Positions 43,389 through 52,166 of a stretch of 54,815 nucleotides of DNA are shown here, in pieces. Positions within the stretch are counted from its first letter, which is position 1; every line of letters begins with the position of its first letter. Both the position numbers and the translations under genes were made by a program. The stretch comes from Elainella sp. Prado103 (GTDB lineage Bacteria > Cyanobacteriota > Cyanobacteriia > Elainellales > Elainellaceae): assembly GCA_025454395.1 (NCBI GenBank), contig JALOOM010000059.1:1-54815 (forward strand), read 5' to 3'. The notes beneath the pieces were generated by a model. It worked only from the letters and a program-made list of their open reading frames with translations. It was not told the origin of the DNA and did no database searches.

Positions 43389-45623
43389 ATGCCGTTACCC
43401 CTACCGAATTTAGATACTCGCCGCTGGGCCGATCTGGTGGCCGAAGGGCGGGCGCTCATTCCCCGCTATGCCCCCACCTGGAATGATCACAACATCAGCG
43501 ATCCCGGCATTACGATCATTGAGTTGTTGGCCTGGTTAACGGAGCAATCCATTTACCGGGTGAATCAGATTCCTGCGCGCCATCGGCAAAAGTTTTTGGC
43601 CTTACTCGGTTTTGCCCCGGATCCACCCCAGGCAGCTCTGACGGTACTCAGCTTCAGTCCTACATCAGGCAATCGGCTCAATTTACCTAAAGGAACCTGT
43701 CTAGACACTCAGTCCGATCGGGGACAATCTGTGCCTTTTCAAACCCTGTCCGATTTAACAGCGATACCCTTACAACTGCTGACCCTTCAGGTGGATGATG
43801 GTAGCGGAATTCAAGATTTGAGCCGGGTTTGGCAGGAAGGTAGCCCATTTTATCCCTTCGGCACAGCGGCACAGGTGGCGGAACGGACTCATAGGGTTCA
43901 ACTTGGTGAGACGATCGCCAGCCTATCCCAGCGTTATGAATCCAGTCCTGAGGCGATCGCCCAACTCAACGATTTGCCCAGCACAACCGCCCCCCTCCAC
44001 CCCAGACAACGGCTGATCATTCCAGGCAGCACCGCGTTCTACTTGGGGTTTGCAGAGCCTTTACCAACCAACCAGTCGATCAATTTATGGGTGCAGCTAC
44101 AGGGCGCAGGAACCAGTCAGGAAACTCGGCGAAATTTACAAGATCAAATATTACAAGATCAAACGTCAATTAATCATTCGCTGAGCCTTCAGCATCATTC
44201 AGTTCGTACAGTTTGGGAATTTTACGCAGATATCAATGGAGGACAGTGGCAGGAATTGTTAACTACAGCCAATGAATTAGTAGATGAAACGCGATCGCTC
44301 ACCCTTAGTGGCATGGTTCAGTGGATGCTTCCGGGGATAATGCAGGTACGTTCTTTAGGGAACGTCATGGAACCGCGCTATTACCTGCGTTGTCGTTTGG
44401 AAACAGGTCAGTATGATGCGGCTCCTGTCTGTGCAAAGGTGGTGGTGAATGCGATCGCAGCGGTACAGGCACAACCGATGCCTGTGTCCTCCAACCCATC
44501 AGAAACCAGCCTTTTACTAGGGATGAGCAATGGTCTGCCGCTTCAGGAATTCCAATTACCCACAGTGCAGGTGCAGGAAAATACACTGAACCTCCAGGTG
44601 CAGCGCGCCAACACGATCGAGACAGACTGGCAATTACGCCCGGATCTGGATGCTTCCCGTCGCACCGATCGACACTTCACACTCAACCCCACGACTGGAA
44701 GGATCGGTTTTGGCGATGGTGAACGGGGATCCATTCCCGCTGAGGGCAGTGCAATCCGCGTGCAATATGCCACCACCCAGGGGAATGCAGGCAATATCGC
44801 AGCACAGATGTCCTGGCAACTGAAAATTGTTCCTGATCAATCGGTTGAAAGCATTAGCGAGAACTTAGAAAGCATTCGCAACCCATTCCCCGCTGTGGGC
44901 GGCAGGGATGCTGAAAGTTTTGCAAATGCTGCTGGTCGAGCAGCGGCAGCACTCTGGTGCCATGAACGATTGCTGGATCTGAGCGAGCAATTTCAAACAG
45001 AGACGCTGGATCAACTGGATCGCGCCCTCGTATTATCCCGAAAAGCGCCGCTACGAGCGACCACACTGTTGGATTTTGAGCGCCTAGTATTGGAGGTTCC
45101 AGGCACCCAGATCGCCCGAACCCGAGCCTGGAGCGGCATTGACGTGAACTATCCGGGTCTGCAGGCACCGGGCACCGTGACGGTGATAGTGTTGCCCTAT
45201 CTGCCGCAGGGACGACCCCAGCCCAGCCCAGGATTGCTCGATGCAGTTTATCGCTACCTCGATCGCCGCAGGGTGATTTGCACTCGTCTGGTGGTGGTGG
45301 GGCCGCAGTATTTAGAGGTGCGGGTACAGGCGCAGGTGCGGCTCAAAGCGGGAGTTAGAGCGGAACGGGTGCAGCCAGATATCCTCGCAGCCCTCAATCG
45401 CTTTCTGGATCCGTTACAGGGGGGGGCGGCTCAACGGGGCTATCCCTTTGGGCGAGATGTCTACCGCTCAGAGATTCTCCAGGTGATTGATGAAGTGCCT
45501 GGAGTGGATTATGTCGCAGCACTGGAGCTAATTTCAGGCAATGGCATAGCTCAGTGCGGCAACCTGTGTGTGCCTCCCCATTGGTTGGTGGTGGCAGGAC
45601 AACACGCGATCGTCATTTCATAA
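43389..45623 (+). CDS. Second baseplate J-like wedge protein (Afp12/Cis12-like) with LysM insertion
   Basis: A 744-aa wedge protein. The start PLPNLDTRRWADLVAEGRAL and the segment DPGITIIELLAWLTEQSIYR are typical of this eCIS family, as are GRIGFGDGERGSIPAEG and the C-terminal YPFGRDVYRSEILQVIDEV. Residues about 166-213 hold a LysM-like module (HRVQLGETIASLSQRYESS, QRLIIPG), unusual for this position. It begins 10 bp after the 1110-aa gene with GGAGG before the ATG. It is shorter than its neighbour and shares the C-terminal half only. Confidence 0.9.
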   Translation: MPLPLPNLDTRRWADLVAEGRALIPRYAPTWNDHNISDPGITIIELLAWLTEQSIYRVNQIPARHRQKFLALLGFAPDPPQAALTVLSFSPTSGNRLNLPKGTCLDTQSDRGQSVPFQTLSDLTAIPLQLLTLQVDDGSGIQDLSRVWQEGSPFYPFGTAAQVAERTHRVQLGETIASLSQRYESSPEAIAQLNDLPSTTAPLHPRQRLIIPGSTAFYLGFAEPLPTNQSINLWVQLQGAGTSQETRRNLQDQILQDQTSINHSLSLQHHSVRTVWEFYADINGGQWQELLTTANELVDETRSLTLSGMVQWMLPGIMQVRSLGNVMEPRYYLRCRLETGQYDAAPVCAKVVVNAIAAVQAQPMPVSSNPSETSLLLGMSNGLPLQEFQLPTVQVQENTLNLQVQRANTIETDWQLRPDLDASRRTDRHFTLNPTTGRIGFGDGERGSIPAEGSAIRVQYATTQGNAGNIAAQMSWQLKIVPDQSVESISENLESIRNPFPAVGGRDAESFANAAGRAAAALWCHERLLDLSEQFQTETLDQLDRALVLSRKAPLRATTLLDFERLVLEVPGTQIARTRAWSGIDVNYPGLQAPGTVTVIVLPYLPQGRPQPSPGLLDAVYRYLDRRRVICTRLVVVGPQYLEVRVQAQVRLKAGVRAERVQPDILAALNRFLDPLQGGAAQRGYPFGRDVYRSEILQVIDEVPGVDYVAALELISGNGIAQCGNLCVPPHWLVVAGQHAIVIS

Positions 45624-45636
45624 TCACGGAGGCAGT

Positions 45637-46695
45637 ATGTCAAAACCTCAAAGTAATCAACGGATTCGGTTTTACGATGGTCAACTGCTAACCTCCAAAG
45701 ACTTGTGGGATGAGCGTGCATACGCTGATTGGCTGCGAGGATTGCATCTTCGAGTTCTCCATGATACCTGGGGTATTGCGCTAGGACTCAACATTATCGC
45801 CGCAGCTAGGGAGCTATTAATTACTCCTGGTTTAGCTTACAACTGCCGGGGGCAAGAAATTCTACTGGCTGAAACCCTCCAACTTTCGATTCCAGTTCCC
45901 CTTCCCCCAACTGGATTAATTCTGGCAATTCGCCATAATAAAACTCTAGAAGATAATGCGGCGATCACTGCAACCTGTGATCTATCAAATGGCCTTGATT
46001 TAAACCTGGAAAGACCAACTTTTCTCTGGCAAAAACCAGACCAACTTTGTTTGGGTGAAGAGATTCCCTTGGCAAGGGTATATGTGAAAGATAATTCAAT
46101 AGAACTCGATCTCAGCATTCGTCGCAATATTCAATCATTGCAACGCCCTAATATTGGTTGGGGGCTCTATGAGATCATTATTCCTATTCAAAGCGATGCA
46201 TTCTACTCGTCCCAATATAACTGGGTAGGACCAAACAACCCACATCCTATAGAAGGATTCATCGGACTGCAGTTCAACGTGAATACTTCAGAAGCCGGAT
46301 TTATGCAAACACCATTCTACTTTGCCACCTTCCAAGCATCTGTTTTAATCGCAGGAAAACGTACATCCGTTCTTCCCTACCAACTATACTATGGCATCAA
46401 TTTTCAATCGATCGCCGATCCGACGCCAAATGAATTTACGCTACAGGTTCTTGTAACTGACGCTGTTGTACCTGCATCTAGGGTAAATGTAAGTGTGCCA
46501 GCCGGTGAAAAAACATTATCAGTTCAAATTTTTTGGACTGGAATTGAACCTCTTGTAAGGTGTGATCCAAGTCTTAACCAAGAATGTGCGTTTACAGAAG
46601 GAGGTAGCCGTTTACACGATTGGCAAACAAAATGGTTGCCCCAATTGACGACCAATTTGGCTAGATCAGCGAGTTTTTCAAGAGGTGAACCATGA
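45637..46695 (+). CDS. eCIS fibre/baseplate-peripheral protein A
   Basis: A 352-aa protein. The first about 80 residues have a pattern shared by four proteins of this operon: a FYDGQLLTSKDL start, a helix with WLRGLH and LH, a glycine-rich turn WGIALGLN, then ITPGLAYNCRGQEILLAE. The C-terminal two-thirds are beta-rich (GFIGLQFNVNTSEAGF, TPFYFATFQASV). I infer a baseplate-attached or fibre-base protein; function is not established. The ATG at 45637 has GGAGG upstream; an earlier start would overlap the wedge gene. It overlaps protein B by four bases. Confidence 0.7.
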   Translation: MSKPQSNQRIRFYDGQLLTSKDLWDERAYADWLRGLHLRVLHDTWGIALGLNIIAAARELLITPGLAYNCRGQEILLAETLQLSIPVPLPPTGLILAIRHNKTLEDNAAITATCDLSNGLDLNLERPTFLWQKPDQLCLGEEIPLARVYVKDNSIELDLSIRRNIQSLQRPNIGWGLYEIIIPIQSDAFYSSQYNWVGPNNPHPIEGFIGLQFNVNTSEAGFMQTPFYFATFQASVLIAGKRTSVLPYQLYYGINFQSIADPTPNEFTLQVLVTDAVVPASRVNVSVPAGEKTLSVQIFWTGIEPLVRCDPSLNQECAFTEGGSRLHDWQTKWLPQLTTNLARSASFSRGEP

Positions 46696-47651
46696 GTATA
46701 GAGGCAGAAATGCCCGAACTGAAGCGGGTTAGTTTCTTTAATGGTCAACGTCTAACCGCAACCGATCTAAATGACTTGAGGATTTCGCAACAAGAGTTAC
46801 GTTGGTTGCATAACCGCAGCTTACATAACTGGGGGATCGGCTTGGGACTCAATGTCAGCGGCGACAAGGGCGATCGACAGGTGACCGTTGCTCCGGGCTA
46901 TGGCATTGATTGCCTGGGACGAGAAATTGTATTGCTGGAGCCTGATATTCAAGCCGTTCCCCCTGTTGCAGGGGGTATTGATGGCAAAGAAGCTGTTTAC
47001 TATCTAGTGGCAAATTACGCCAACGATTTTGAGCTACCGGCAGAAGAGCGGCAGGGAGTCTGTCCTAAAAATAGTAGTGGTGCGGTGCGCTTTCCTGAGC
47101 GTCCTAGGTTTGCATGGCGTACTATCGATCAAATTTCACCTGGGTTGGATCTAATTTTGTCTCAAATTTGGGTGCTGAACTGTCAGCTAAACCAACCCGT
47201 TTCTCTAACTCCCAGACGCAATGCTCGTTCTGCTCAACAACCCTACATCTTTGCTGGCAGTACTCCAGCAGGTAACACTGCCTGGGAAGTCTGGGCCGAA
47301 CCGCTCTCTGAGAACCACCCGGAACCGGTGTTTCTGGGTGTCAAAACAATCGTTGATACTTCTCATGCGCGTTTTCATTTGACACCCCGCTATCTCGCTC
47401 ATGTGGGCGGTGCTCGATTTATCAAACGCGATCAGCCGAATTTTTTTCCGCCAGTCGATGGGTTTGTTCATGTCTCAGATTCCTCACCGAACCATTTTGT
47501 ACTACAGGTGCTACTACCCTTTGACCTGCGGAGCAATAATCATGTTTTGAACCCGCAGACTCTCTTTGAACCCGCAAACGTGAACAACACCCTTAAGGCA
47601 CTACAATCCCATTTGCAATGGCACGTAGTTTGGTTAGGGGTGGAGGGTTGA
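46692..47651 (+). CDS. eCIS fibre/baseplate-peripheral protein B
   Basis: A 319-aa paralogue of protein A. It shows the same head (SFFNGQRLTATDLND, WLHNRSLHNWGIGLGLNV, VAPGYGIDCLGREIVLLE) and a beta-rich rear half (EPVFLGVKTIVDTSHARF, TPRYLAHVGGARF) that aligns in order with A. The shared rear half makes A and B a closer pair than either is to C or D. The start ATG overlaps the stop of A by four bases, and the propeller-gpI gene follows after three bases. Confidence 0.7.
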   Translation: MSIEAEMPELKRVSFFNGQRLTATDLNDLRISQQELRWLHNRSLHNWGIGLGLNVSGDKGDRQVTVAPGYGIDCLGREIVLLEPDIQAVPPVAGGIDGKEAVYYLVANYANDFELPAEERQGVCPKNSSGAVRFPERPRFAWRTIDQISPGLDLILSQIWVLNCQLNQPVSLTPRRNARSAQQPYIFAGSTPAGNTAWEVWAEPLSENHPEPVFLGVKTIVDTSHARFHLTPRYLAHVGGARFIKRDQPNFFPPVDGFVHVSDSSPNHFVLQVLLPFDLRSNNHVLNPQTLFEPANVNNTLKALQSHLQWHVVWLGVEG

Positions 47652-47654
47652 ACA

Positions 47655-49958
47655 ATGAATGATCCGGGTTTCCGTTATTTGAATTTAGACAACACCTGGC
47701 CTGCATTTTCGCCAGAACATCGACGTGGATTGACGATTCGTGAGGATGGAGCGCTAACACTTTCGTCTATTCCCCAGGCGGAGGTACCCTGGTTTAGCAC
47801 ACCGCTCGATGCCAATGCTGAGCAATATTCCACACGCATCTCCGAGGATGCTATTGGCAATCTTTACATTGCTGATCCCGTGAATCATCGCATTCTCCGC
47901 CAGGAAGTTTGCACAGGCGAAATTCAACCCCTGCCCTATTGGAGTAGTCCGGGGAGTGAACCGGGACAATTACGATCGCCCCACAGTGTTTTAGTCGGCA
48001 CTGGCAATGCACTTTATGTTGCTGATACTGACAATCACCGTATTCAGGTGATCGATCTCCCCACGCTACAACTCCGTGCCATCTGGGGGCAACCCAACCC
48101 TCTGGCAGCACCAGAATCCTCTCCAGATCCCGGTCGCTTTCAGCATCCCTGGGATTTAATTCAGGATGAAGTTGGAAACATTTATGTGGCTGAGGCGGGA
48201 ATACGCAATTCGGAAGGCATTTGGCAAGCCGGTCGAGTCCAAAAATTCGATCCGTTAGGGCGCTTAGATCCCAGTTTTACCACCATTAACAGTGCCTTTC
48301 CAGGAGCCGATTCGCCTCTAAAGTTGGCGATCGCCGCCTTGATTCCTACCGATCCCAGCCGGACTATCCTCGATCGACAGCGATTGGTGATTTTAGATCG
48401 CCAATCTCCCAGGCTCTGGGTTTACCATTTGGATGGCTCCTACGACGAAACAATCACACGACAATGGCAAGCAGCATTGGCGCATCCTCAGGCTGCACTG
48501 AGTCAACCCAATGGGCTGGGGCTAACGGCAGATACGCTCTACATCAGTGATGCCAGCAGCGGGCAGGTGGGATGTTTTGCTGTGAATCAAAACTTGAATG
48601 GAAATCCTCATGAGAATTTGAATGCAAACTCTAATATTAGTTTTGTTGGCTTTGCGCGAGGTTATCGGGGGGCGATCGCTGCTTTGGGAATCAACCATGC
48701 AGGGCAACTGCTGATCTATGCAGGATCGTCAAATTCCATCACTCGCCTCTTGCCCCATCAAGCCTACCTGGAAACGGGCCAGTTTTTAGCCGGCCCCTTT
48801 TCCGTCAGCACCCAACCGACTCACTGGCAACGATTGCGGGCGATCGCCGAACCGTTATCCAATACCACTCACATTCAGTTTTTCACCTACACCAGTACAA
48901 CCAAAGACCGGCCTTTGTCGGTGCCTGAGACGCTCACCGATCCGACCCTAACCGTTGCAGCAACTCCACTGGGACAATGGCGAGCAGCTCCCCGCGATGC
49001 ACTAGATCTGCTCATCCTCAATGAACCCGCTCCTTACTTGTGGATTGCTGGGATATTTCGAGGCGATGGCAGTTGCTCGCCTGTTTTGCACCAAATGCGG
49101 CTGGAATTCGATCGCCCCACCTGGCTACAATACCTGCCACCGCTGTATCAGCACAACGAAACGAGTCGTGTATTTTTGGAGCGATCGCTCTCTTTGTTTG
49201 CCAGCCTACTAGAAGATGAGGAAACGCTGATCGACGATCTGCCGCTGCTATTTGACCCACAAGCAGCTCCCGATCATCCCCCTCAATCCTGGTTGGATTG
49301 GCTGGCGAGTTGGCTTGATTTTCCACTGGATGAAAGCTGGAGGGAAGGCGATCGCCGTCAAGCTCTGGCAGAGGCGTTCTCACATTACTACAAGCAGCGA
49401 GGCACCATGGCAGGATTGCAAAACTTTATCCAGCTCTATGCTGGAGTCCATGCCCGTCTGCAAGAACCATCCCGATTCAATCACCTGTGGTCGTTAGGGG
49501 AAACATCCACTTTGGGATTCAATACCCGGTTAGTCCCAGCGCAAGCCCAGGGAGCCGTTTTAGACACCACCGCCCTGCTCGATCAGTCCCACTTAATCCG
49601 TGATGAGGACTATGGTGCTCCTTTGTTTGAGGATATTGCCCATCACTTCTGTGTGCAGGTTTATGCAGCGGAGAGCAATCGTCCTGTCACCCTGACAAAA
49701 ATTCAACAAATTCTGGATCGGGAAAAGCCCGCCCACACCACTTATCAAATCTGCCCGATAGAAGCCCGAATGCGAGTTGGCTTTCAGGCACAAATCGGCA
49801 TTGATACGCTGATCGGTCAGCCCCCCAGCCAGATGCTGCTGAATCAACCCCAAGCGCTGGGATGGAATACAGTACTTGCCGAAGCTCCTGACCAGTCTCC
49901 GGCGGCAGGTGTGATAGGCAAAAATATACGCATTGGTCTACATAAATCTCTCATCTAA
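47655..49958 (+). CDS. NHL-type beta-propeller fused to a phage tail protein I domain
   Basis: A 767-aa two-part protein. Residues about 45-370 contain NHL-like propeller blades (GNLYIADPVNHRILR, NALYVADTDNHRIQVID, NIYVAEAG, DTLYISDASSGQV). Residues about 487-640 match the gpI/TIGR02242 tail domain of eCIS (WLQYLPPLYQ, FLERSLSLFASLLEDEE, WLDWLASWLDFPLDESW, YYKQRGTMAGLQNFIQLY). The gpI part joins fibres to the wedges; the propeller may present a binding surface. The operon context on both sides, four fibre-like proteins, supports this. Confidence 0.87.
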   Translation: MNDPGFRYLNLDNTWPAFSPEHRRGLTIREDGALTLSSIPQAEVPWFSTPLDANAEQYSTRISEDAIGNLYIADPVNHRILRQEVCTGEIQPLPYWSSPGSEPGQLRSPHSVLVGTGNALYVADTDNHRIQVIDLPTLQLRAIWGQPNPLAAPESSPDPGRFQHPWDLIQDEVGNIYVAEAGIRNSEGIWQAGRVQKFDPLGRLDPSFTTINSAFPGADSPLKLAIAALIPTDPSRTILDRQRLVILDRQSPRLWVYHLDGSYDETITRQWQAALAHPQAALSQPNGLGLTADTLYISDASSGQVGCFAVNQNLNGNPHENLNANSNISFVGFARGYRGAIAALGINHAGQLLIYAGSSNSITRLLPHQAYLETGQFLAGPFSVSTQPTHWQRLRAIAEPLSNTTHIQFFTYTSTTKDRPLSVPETLTDPTLTVAATPLGQWRAAPRDALDLLILNEPAPYLWIAGIFRGDGSCSPVLHQMRLEFDRPTWLQYLPPLYQHNETSRVFLERSLSLFASLLEDEETLIDDLPLLFDPQAAPDHPPQSWLDWLASWLDFPLDESWREGDRRQALAEAFSHYYKQRGTMAGLQNFIQLYAGVHARLQEPSRFNHLWSLGETSTLGFNTRLVPAQAQGAVLDTTALLDQSHLIRDEDYGAPLFEDIAHHFCVQVYAAESNRPVTLTKIQQILDREKPAHTTYQICPIEARMRVGFQAQIGIDTLIGQPPSQMLLNQPQALGWNTVLAEAPDQSPAAGVIGKNIRIGLHKSLI

Positions 49959-49991
49959 TTTCATCCAGCCAGAGCGTCAGGAGGGCATAAT

Positions 49992-51278
49992 ATGAATAGT
50001 TACTCAACAATATCTATGACGGATGAGGTAACATTAGCGGGATTAACTACCCCTACCCGCAATCAGTTCTTCTATGGCAAGCTGATGGATGTGTTTCACT
50101 TCCAGCTTGAAACCACCTATCAGAACCGCAAACGCTGGCTATTAAATCGGTTAAATTTAGGATTTGGTGTAGTCTGTGGGCTTACAGTTGTACCTACGAA
50201 TGATAATCAACATGTGCAAGTAGCGGCGGGTGTTGCGATCGACAAATTGGGACGAGAAATGATTGTGCCTGTGGCCTCACCCCCGATCGATCCGCGTCAG
50301 CCTACCGATGCCTGGGGTAGACCGGCTGGCAACCCCATTGCCGATGGAGAAAGTGTGCACCTATGTCTAGCGTACCACGAGTGCGAAACCGAGCCAGTGC
50401 CAGTGCTAGTGGGAGATTGTGGCAGAGAACCAACCTGTGCTGCCAGCCTGATCAAGGAGCGCTACAGGATCCTGGTTAAGGCAGGTAGCGCACCGCCTTC
50501 CAACCTGACTTGCCAGCTACCCGATTTGCTTGCCTCACCTCTGGATAGTTCTAATTTTCATGACCAGTTGAGCGATCGCATCAGTCAAAATTGTGCTGAA
50601 GTTACGGGCGAAACTTGCATTCCGATCGCCCAAATTACTTTACCCGCCACCGGGGAATTCATTACTACTGATTCAATCAATGTAAAAATCCGCCCCCTCG
50701 TCTACAGTCAACCATTGATTTTGGAAACGCTACTTTGTCTGGCGCAACAGATCCAGACTACACCTGCGCCACCTGCTCCCTTGACCAAAGTGCAGAGCAT
50801 TTCCTGGACACATGATCGCCCGGATCTAGTGACTGACATTAATACATTTATCGATGGCGGGCTGACCGTAGCATTTAGCGATAACATTCAGGCAACTACC
50901 ACGCAAGGACGTGCCTGGTTTATCGTCACTGCTGAGTATCCCATTGGCACCCCACCTGAAGGTTCACCCATGCCCCAAGGAACAATTTTGGTGCAACGAG
51001 TGCTCGATCAGGAAATCACAATAGAAGACAACCGTGCCTTCTTCAAACCCGCTCCAGAGTTTGCCGATACATTTTCTAGAACGCTCGGGGAAACCGGAGC
51101 CATTCCACCCATTCTATGTCGTGTTGTCCTCAAGTGTAATTACCTGACGGACACAGCCGATCCATCCCAAATGGTTGATGGAGACTTTTTTGGTATTGAC
51201 CCAGTCTCTGAAAACCTTAGAACGGGTGACGGTGTCCCCGGTGGAGACTTTGAAAGTTGGTTTTTTCTCACTCAATGA
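49992..51278 (+). CDS. eCIS fibre/baseplate-peripheral protein C
   Basis: A 428-aa protein with the shared head (NQFFYGKLMDVFHFQLE, LLNRLNLGFGVVCGLTVV, VAAGVAIDKLGREMIVPV). A second conserved part is LCLAYHECETEPVPVLVGD, then C and an ERYRILV strand, which matches protein D. The C-terminal about 170 residues are unique and beta-rich and may be a receptor-facing domain. CAGGAGGGC precedes the ATG. Cysteines are more frequent than in A and B. A 75-bp gap separates it from D. Confidence 0.7.
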   Translation: MNSYSTISMTDEVTLAGLTTPTRNQFFYGKLMDVFHFQLETTYQNRKRWLLNRLNLGFGVVCGLTVVPTNDNQHVQVAAGVAIDKLGREMIVPVASPPIDPRQPTDAWGRPAGNPIADGESVHLCLAYHECETEPVPVLVGDCGREPTCAASLIKERYRILVKAGSAPPSNLTCQLPDLLASPLDSSNFHDQLSDRISQNCAEVTGETCIPIAQITLPATGEFITTDSINVKIRPLVYSQPLILETLLCLAQQIQTTPAPPAPLTKVQSISWTHDRPDLVTDINTFIDGGLTVAFSDNIQATTTQGRAWFIVTAEYPIGTPPEGSPMPQGTILVQRVLDQEITIEDNRAFFKPAPEFADTFSRTLGETGAIPPILCRVVLKCNYLTDTADPSQMVDGDFFGIDPVSENLRTGDGVPGGDFESWFFLTQ

Positions 51279-51353
51279 GAAGAAAATTAGAGTGCTAAGA
51301 GCAACAAAATTCTGAGTGGTAAATGAACATAGAATAAATGGTGAGATAACAAT

Positions 51354-52166
51354 ATGACAACTCATATGATGTGTGGCGCAGATGGTCTGTCTAATCTGGA
51401 GCAACCCAAGTTTTTTCCCCGACAACTGGTCACCCCAGACGACCTGACTCAAATTCTGGTTTACCTCAAAGAAAAACAGCGGCGGCACAATCGCCTCTTG
51501 CATGGCTGGGGTATTGTCTGTGGAGCACGCCTAAAAGAAGGGCAAAAACCCTGTGAAATCATTGTCGAAGCAGGATATATTCTGGATCCTTATGGTGATG
51601 AAATTTTGATCGATCGGGATGTCACCGTGAATCTTTGCCAAGAGAGCCTAGATGGAAATGCAGTTTCGCCCTGTGTGGGCACCGCTGATCCCTGGTGTAG
51701 CAACATTCAGATCGATCGTCCCAGCGACAAACCGCTCTATATTGCAGTTCGTTATGCAGAATGCCAGACTCGCCCCGTACGAGTTGCAGCAATGGGCTGT
51801 GGTTGTAATGAAATGGAATGTGAGTACAGTCGCATTCGTGATAGCTACACGATTAAAGTTCTCACCAGCTTACCCAGTACCTACGCTGATCCAATGCCAC
51901 AACCCCAACTGAGAGATATTCTGAACTGCACCCAGGAACAGTCCTGCTCAACTTGCCCAACCGCACCCTGGATCGTCTTAGGAGACGTTATATTAGATAG
52001 TCAGGGAAAGATTACAAAAATCGACTGCTTTACCCACCGGCGTAATGTTCTCTCCTTTGCGAATTATTACTTCCTCTGCCACGATACGATGAATCCCTAT
52101 CATTATGGCTCTGGTGGTGGATTGGCGATCGGGGGTGACTTGCTAGGGCTTTGGAGGGATCCGTAA
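51354..52166 (+). CDS. eCIS fibre/baseplate-peripheral protein D
   Basis: A 270-aa protein with the shared head (PKFFPRQLVTPDDLTQ, RHNRLLHGWGIVCGARL, VEAGYILDPYGDEILIDR) and the second conserved block (LYIAVRYAECQTRPVRV, DSYTIKV) also found in C. It is Cys-rich (for example AMGCGCNEMEC and CTQEQSCSTCPTAPW), suggesting bound metal or disulfides. It ends with a Gly-rich tail (GSGGGLAIGGDLLGLW) and lacks a long C-terminal domain like that of C. The stop TAA shares one base with the next ATG. Confidence 0.7.
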   Translation: MTTHMMCGADGLSNLEQPKFFPRQLVTPDDLTQILVYLKEKQRRHNRLLHGWGIVCGARLKEGQKPCEIIVEAGYILDPYGDEILIDRDVTVNLCQESLDGNAVSPCVGTADPWCSNIQIDRPSDKPLYIAVRYAECQTRPVRVAAMGCGCNEMECEYSRIRDSYTIKVLTSLPSTYADPMPQPQLRDILNCTQEQSCSTCPTAPWIVLGDVILDSQGKITKIDCFTHRRNVLSFANYYFLCHDTMNPYHYGSGGGLAIGGDLLGLWRDP

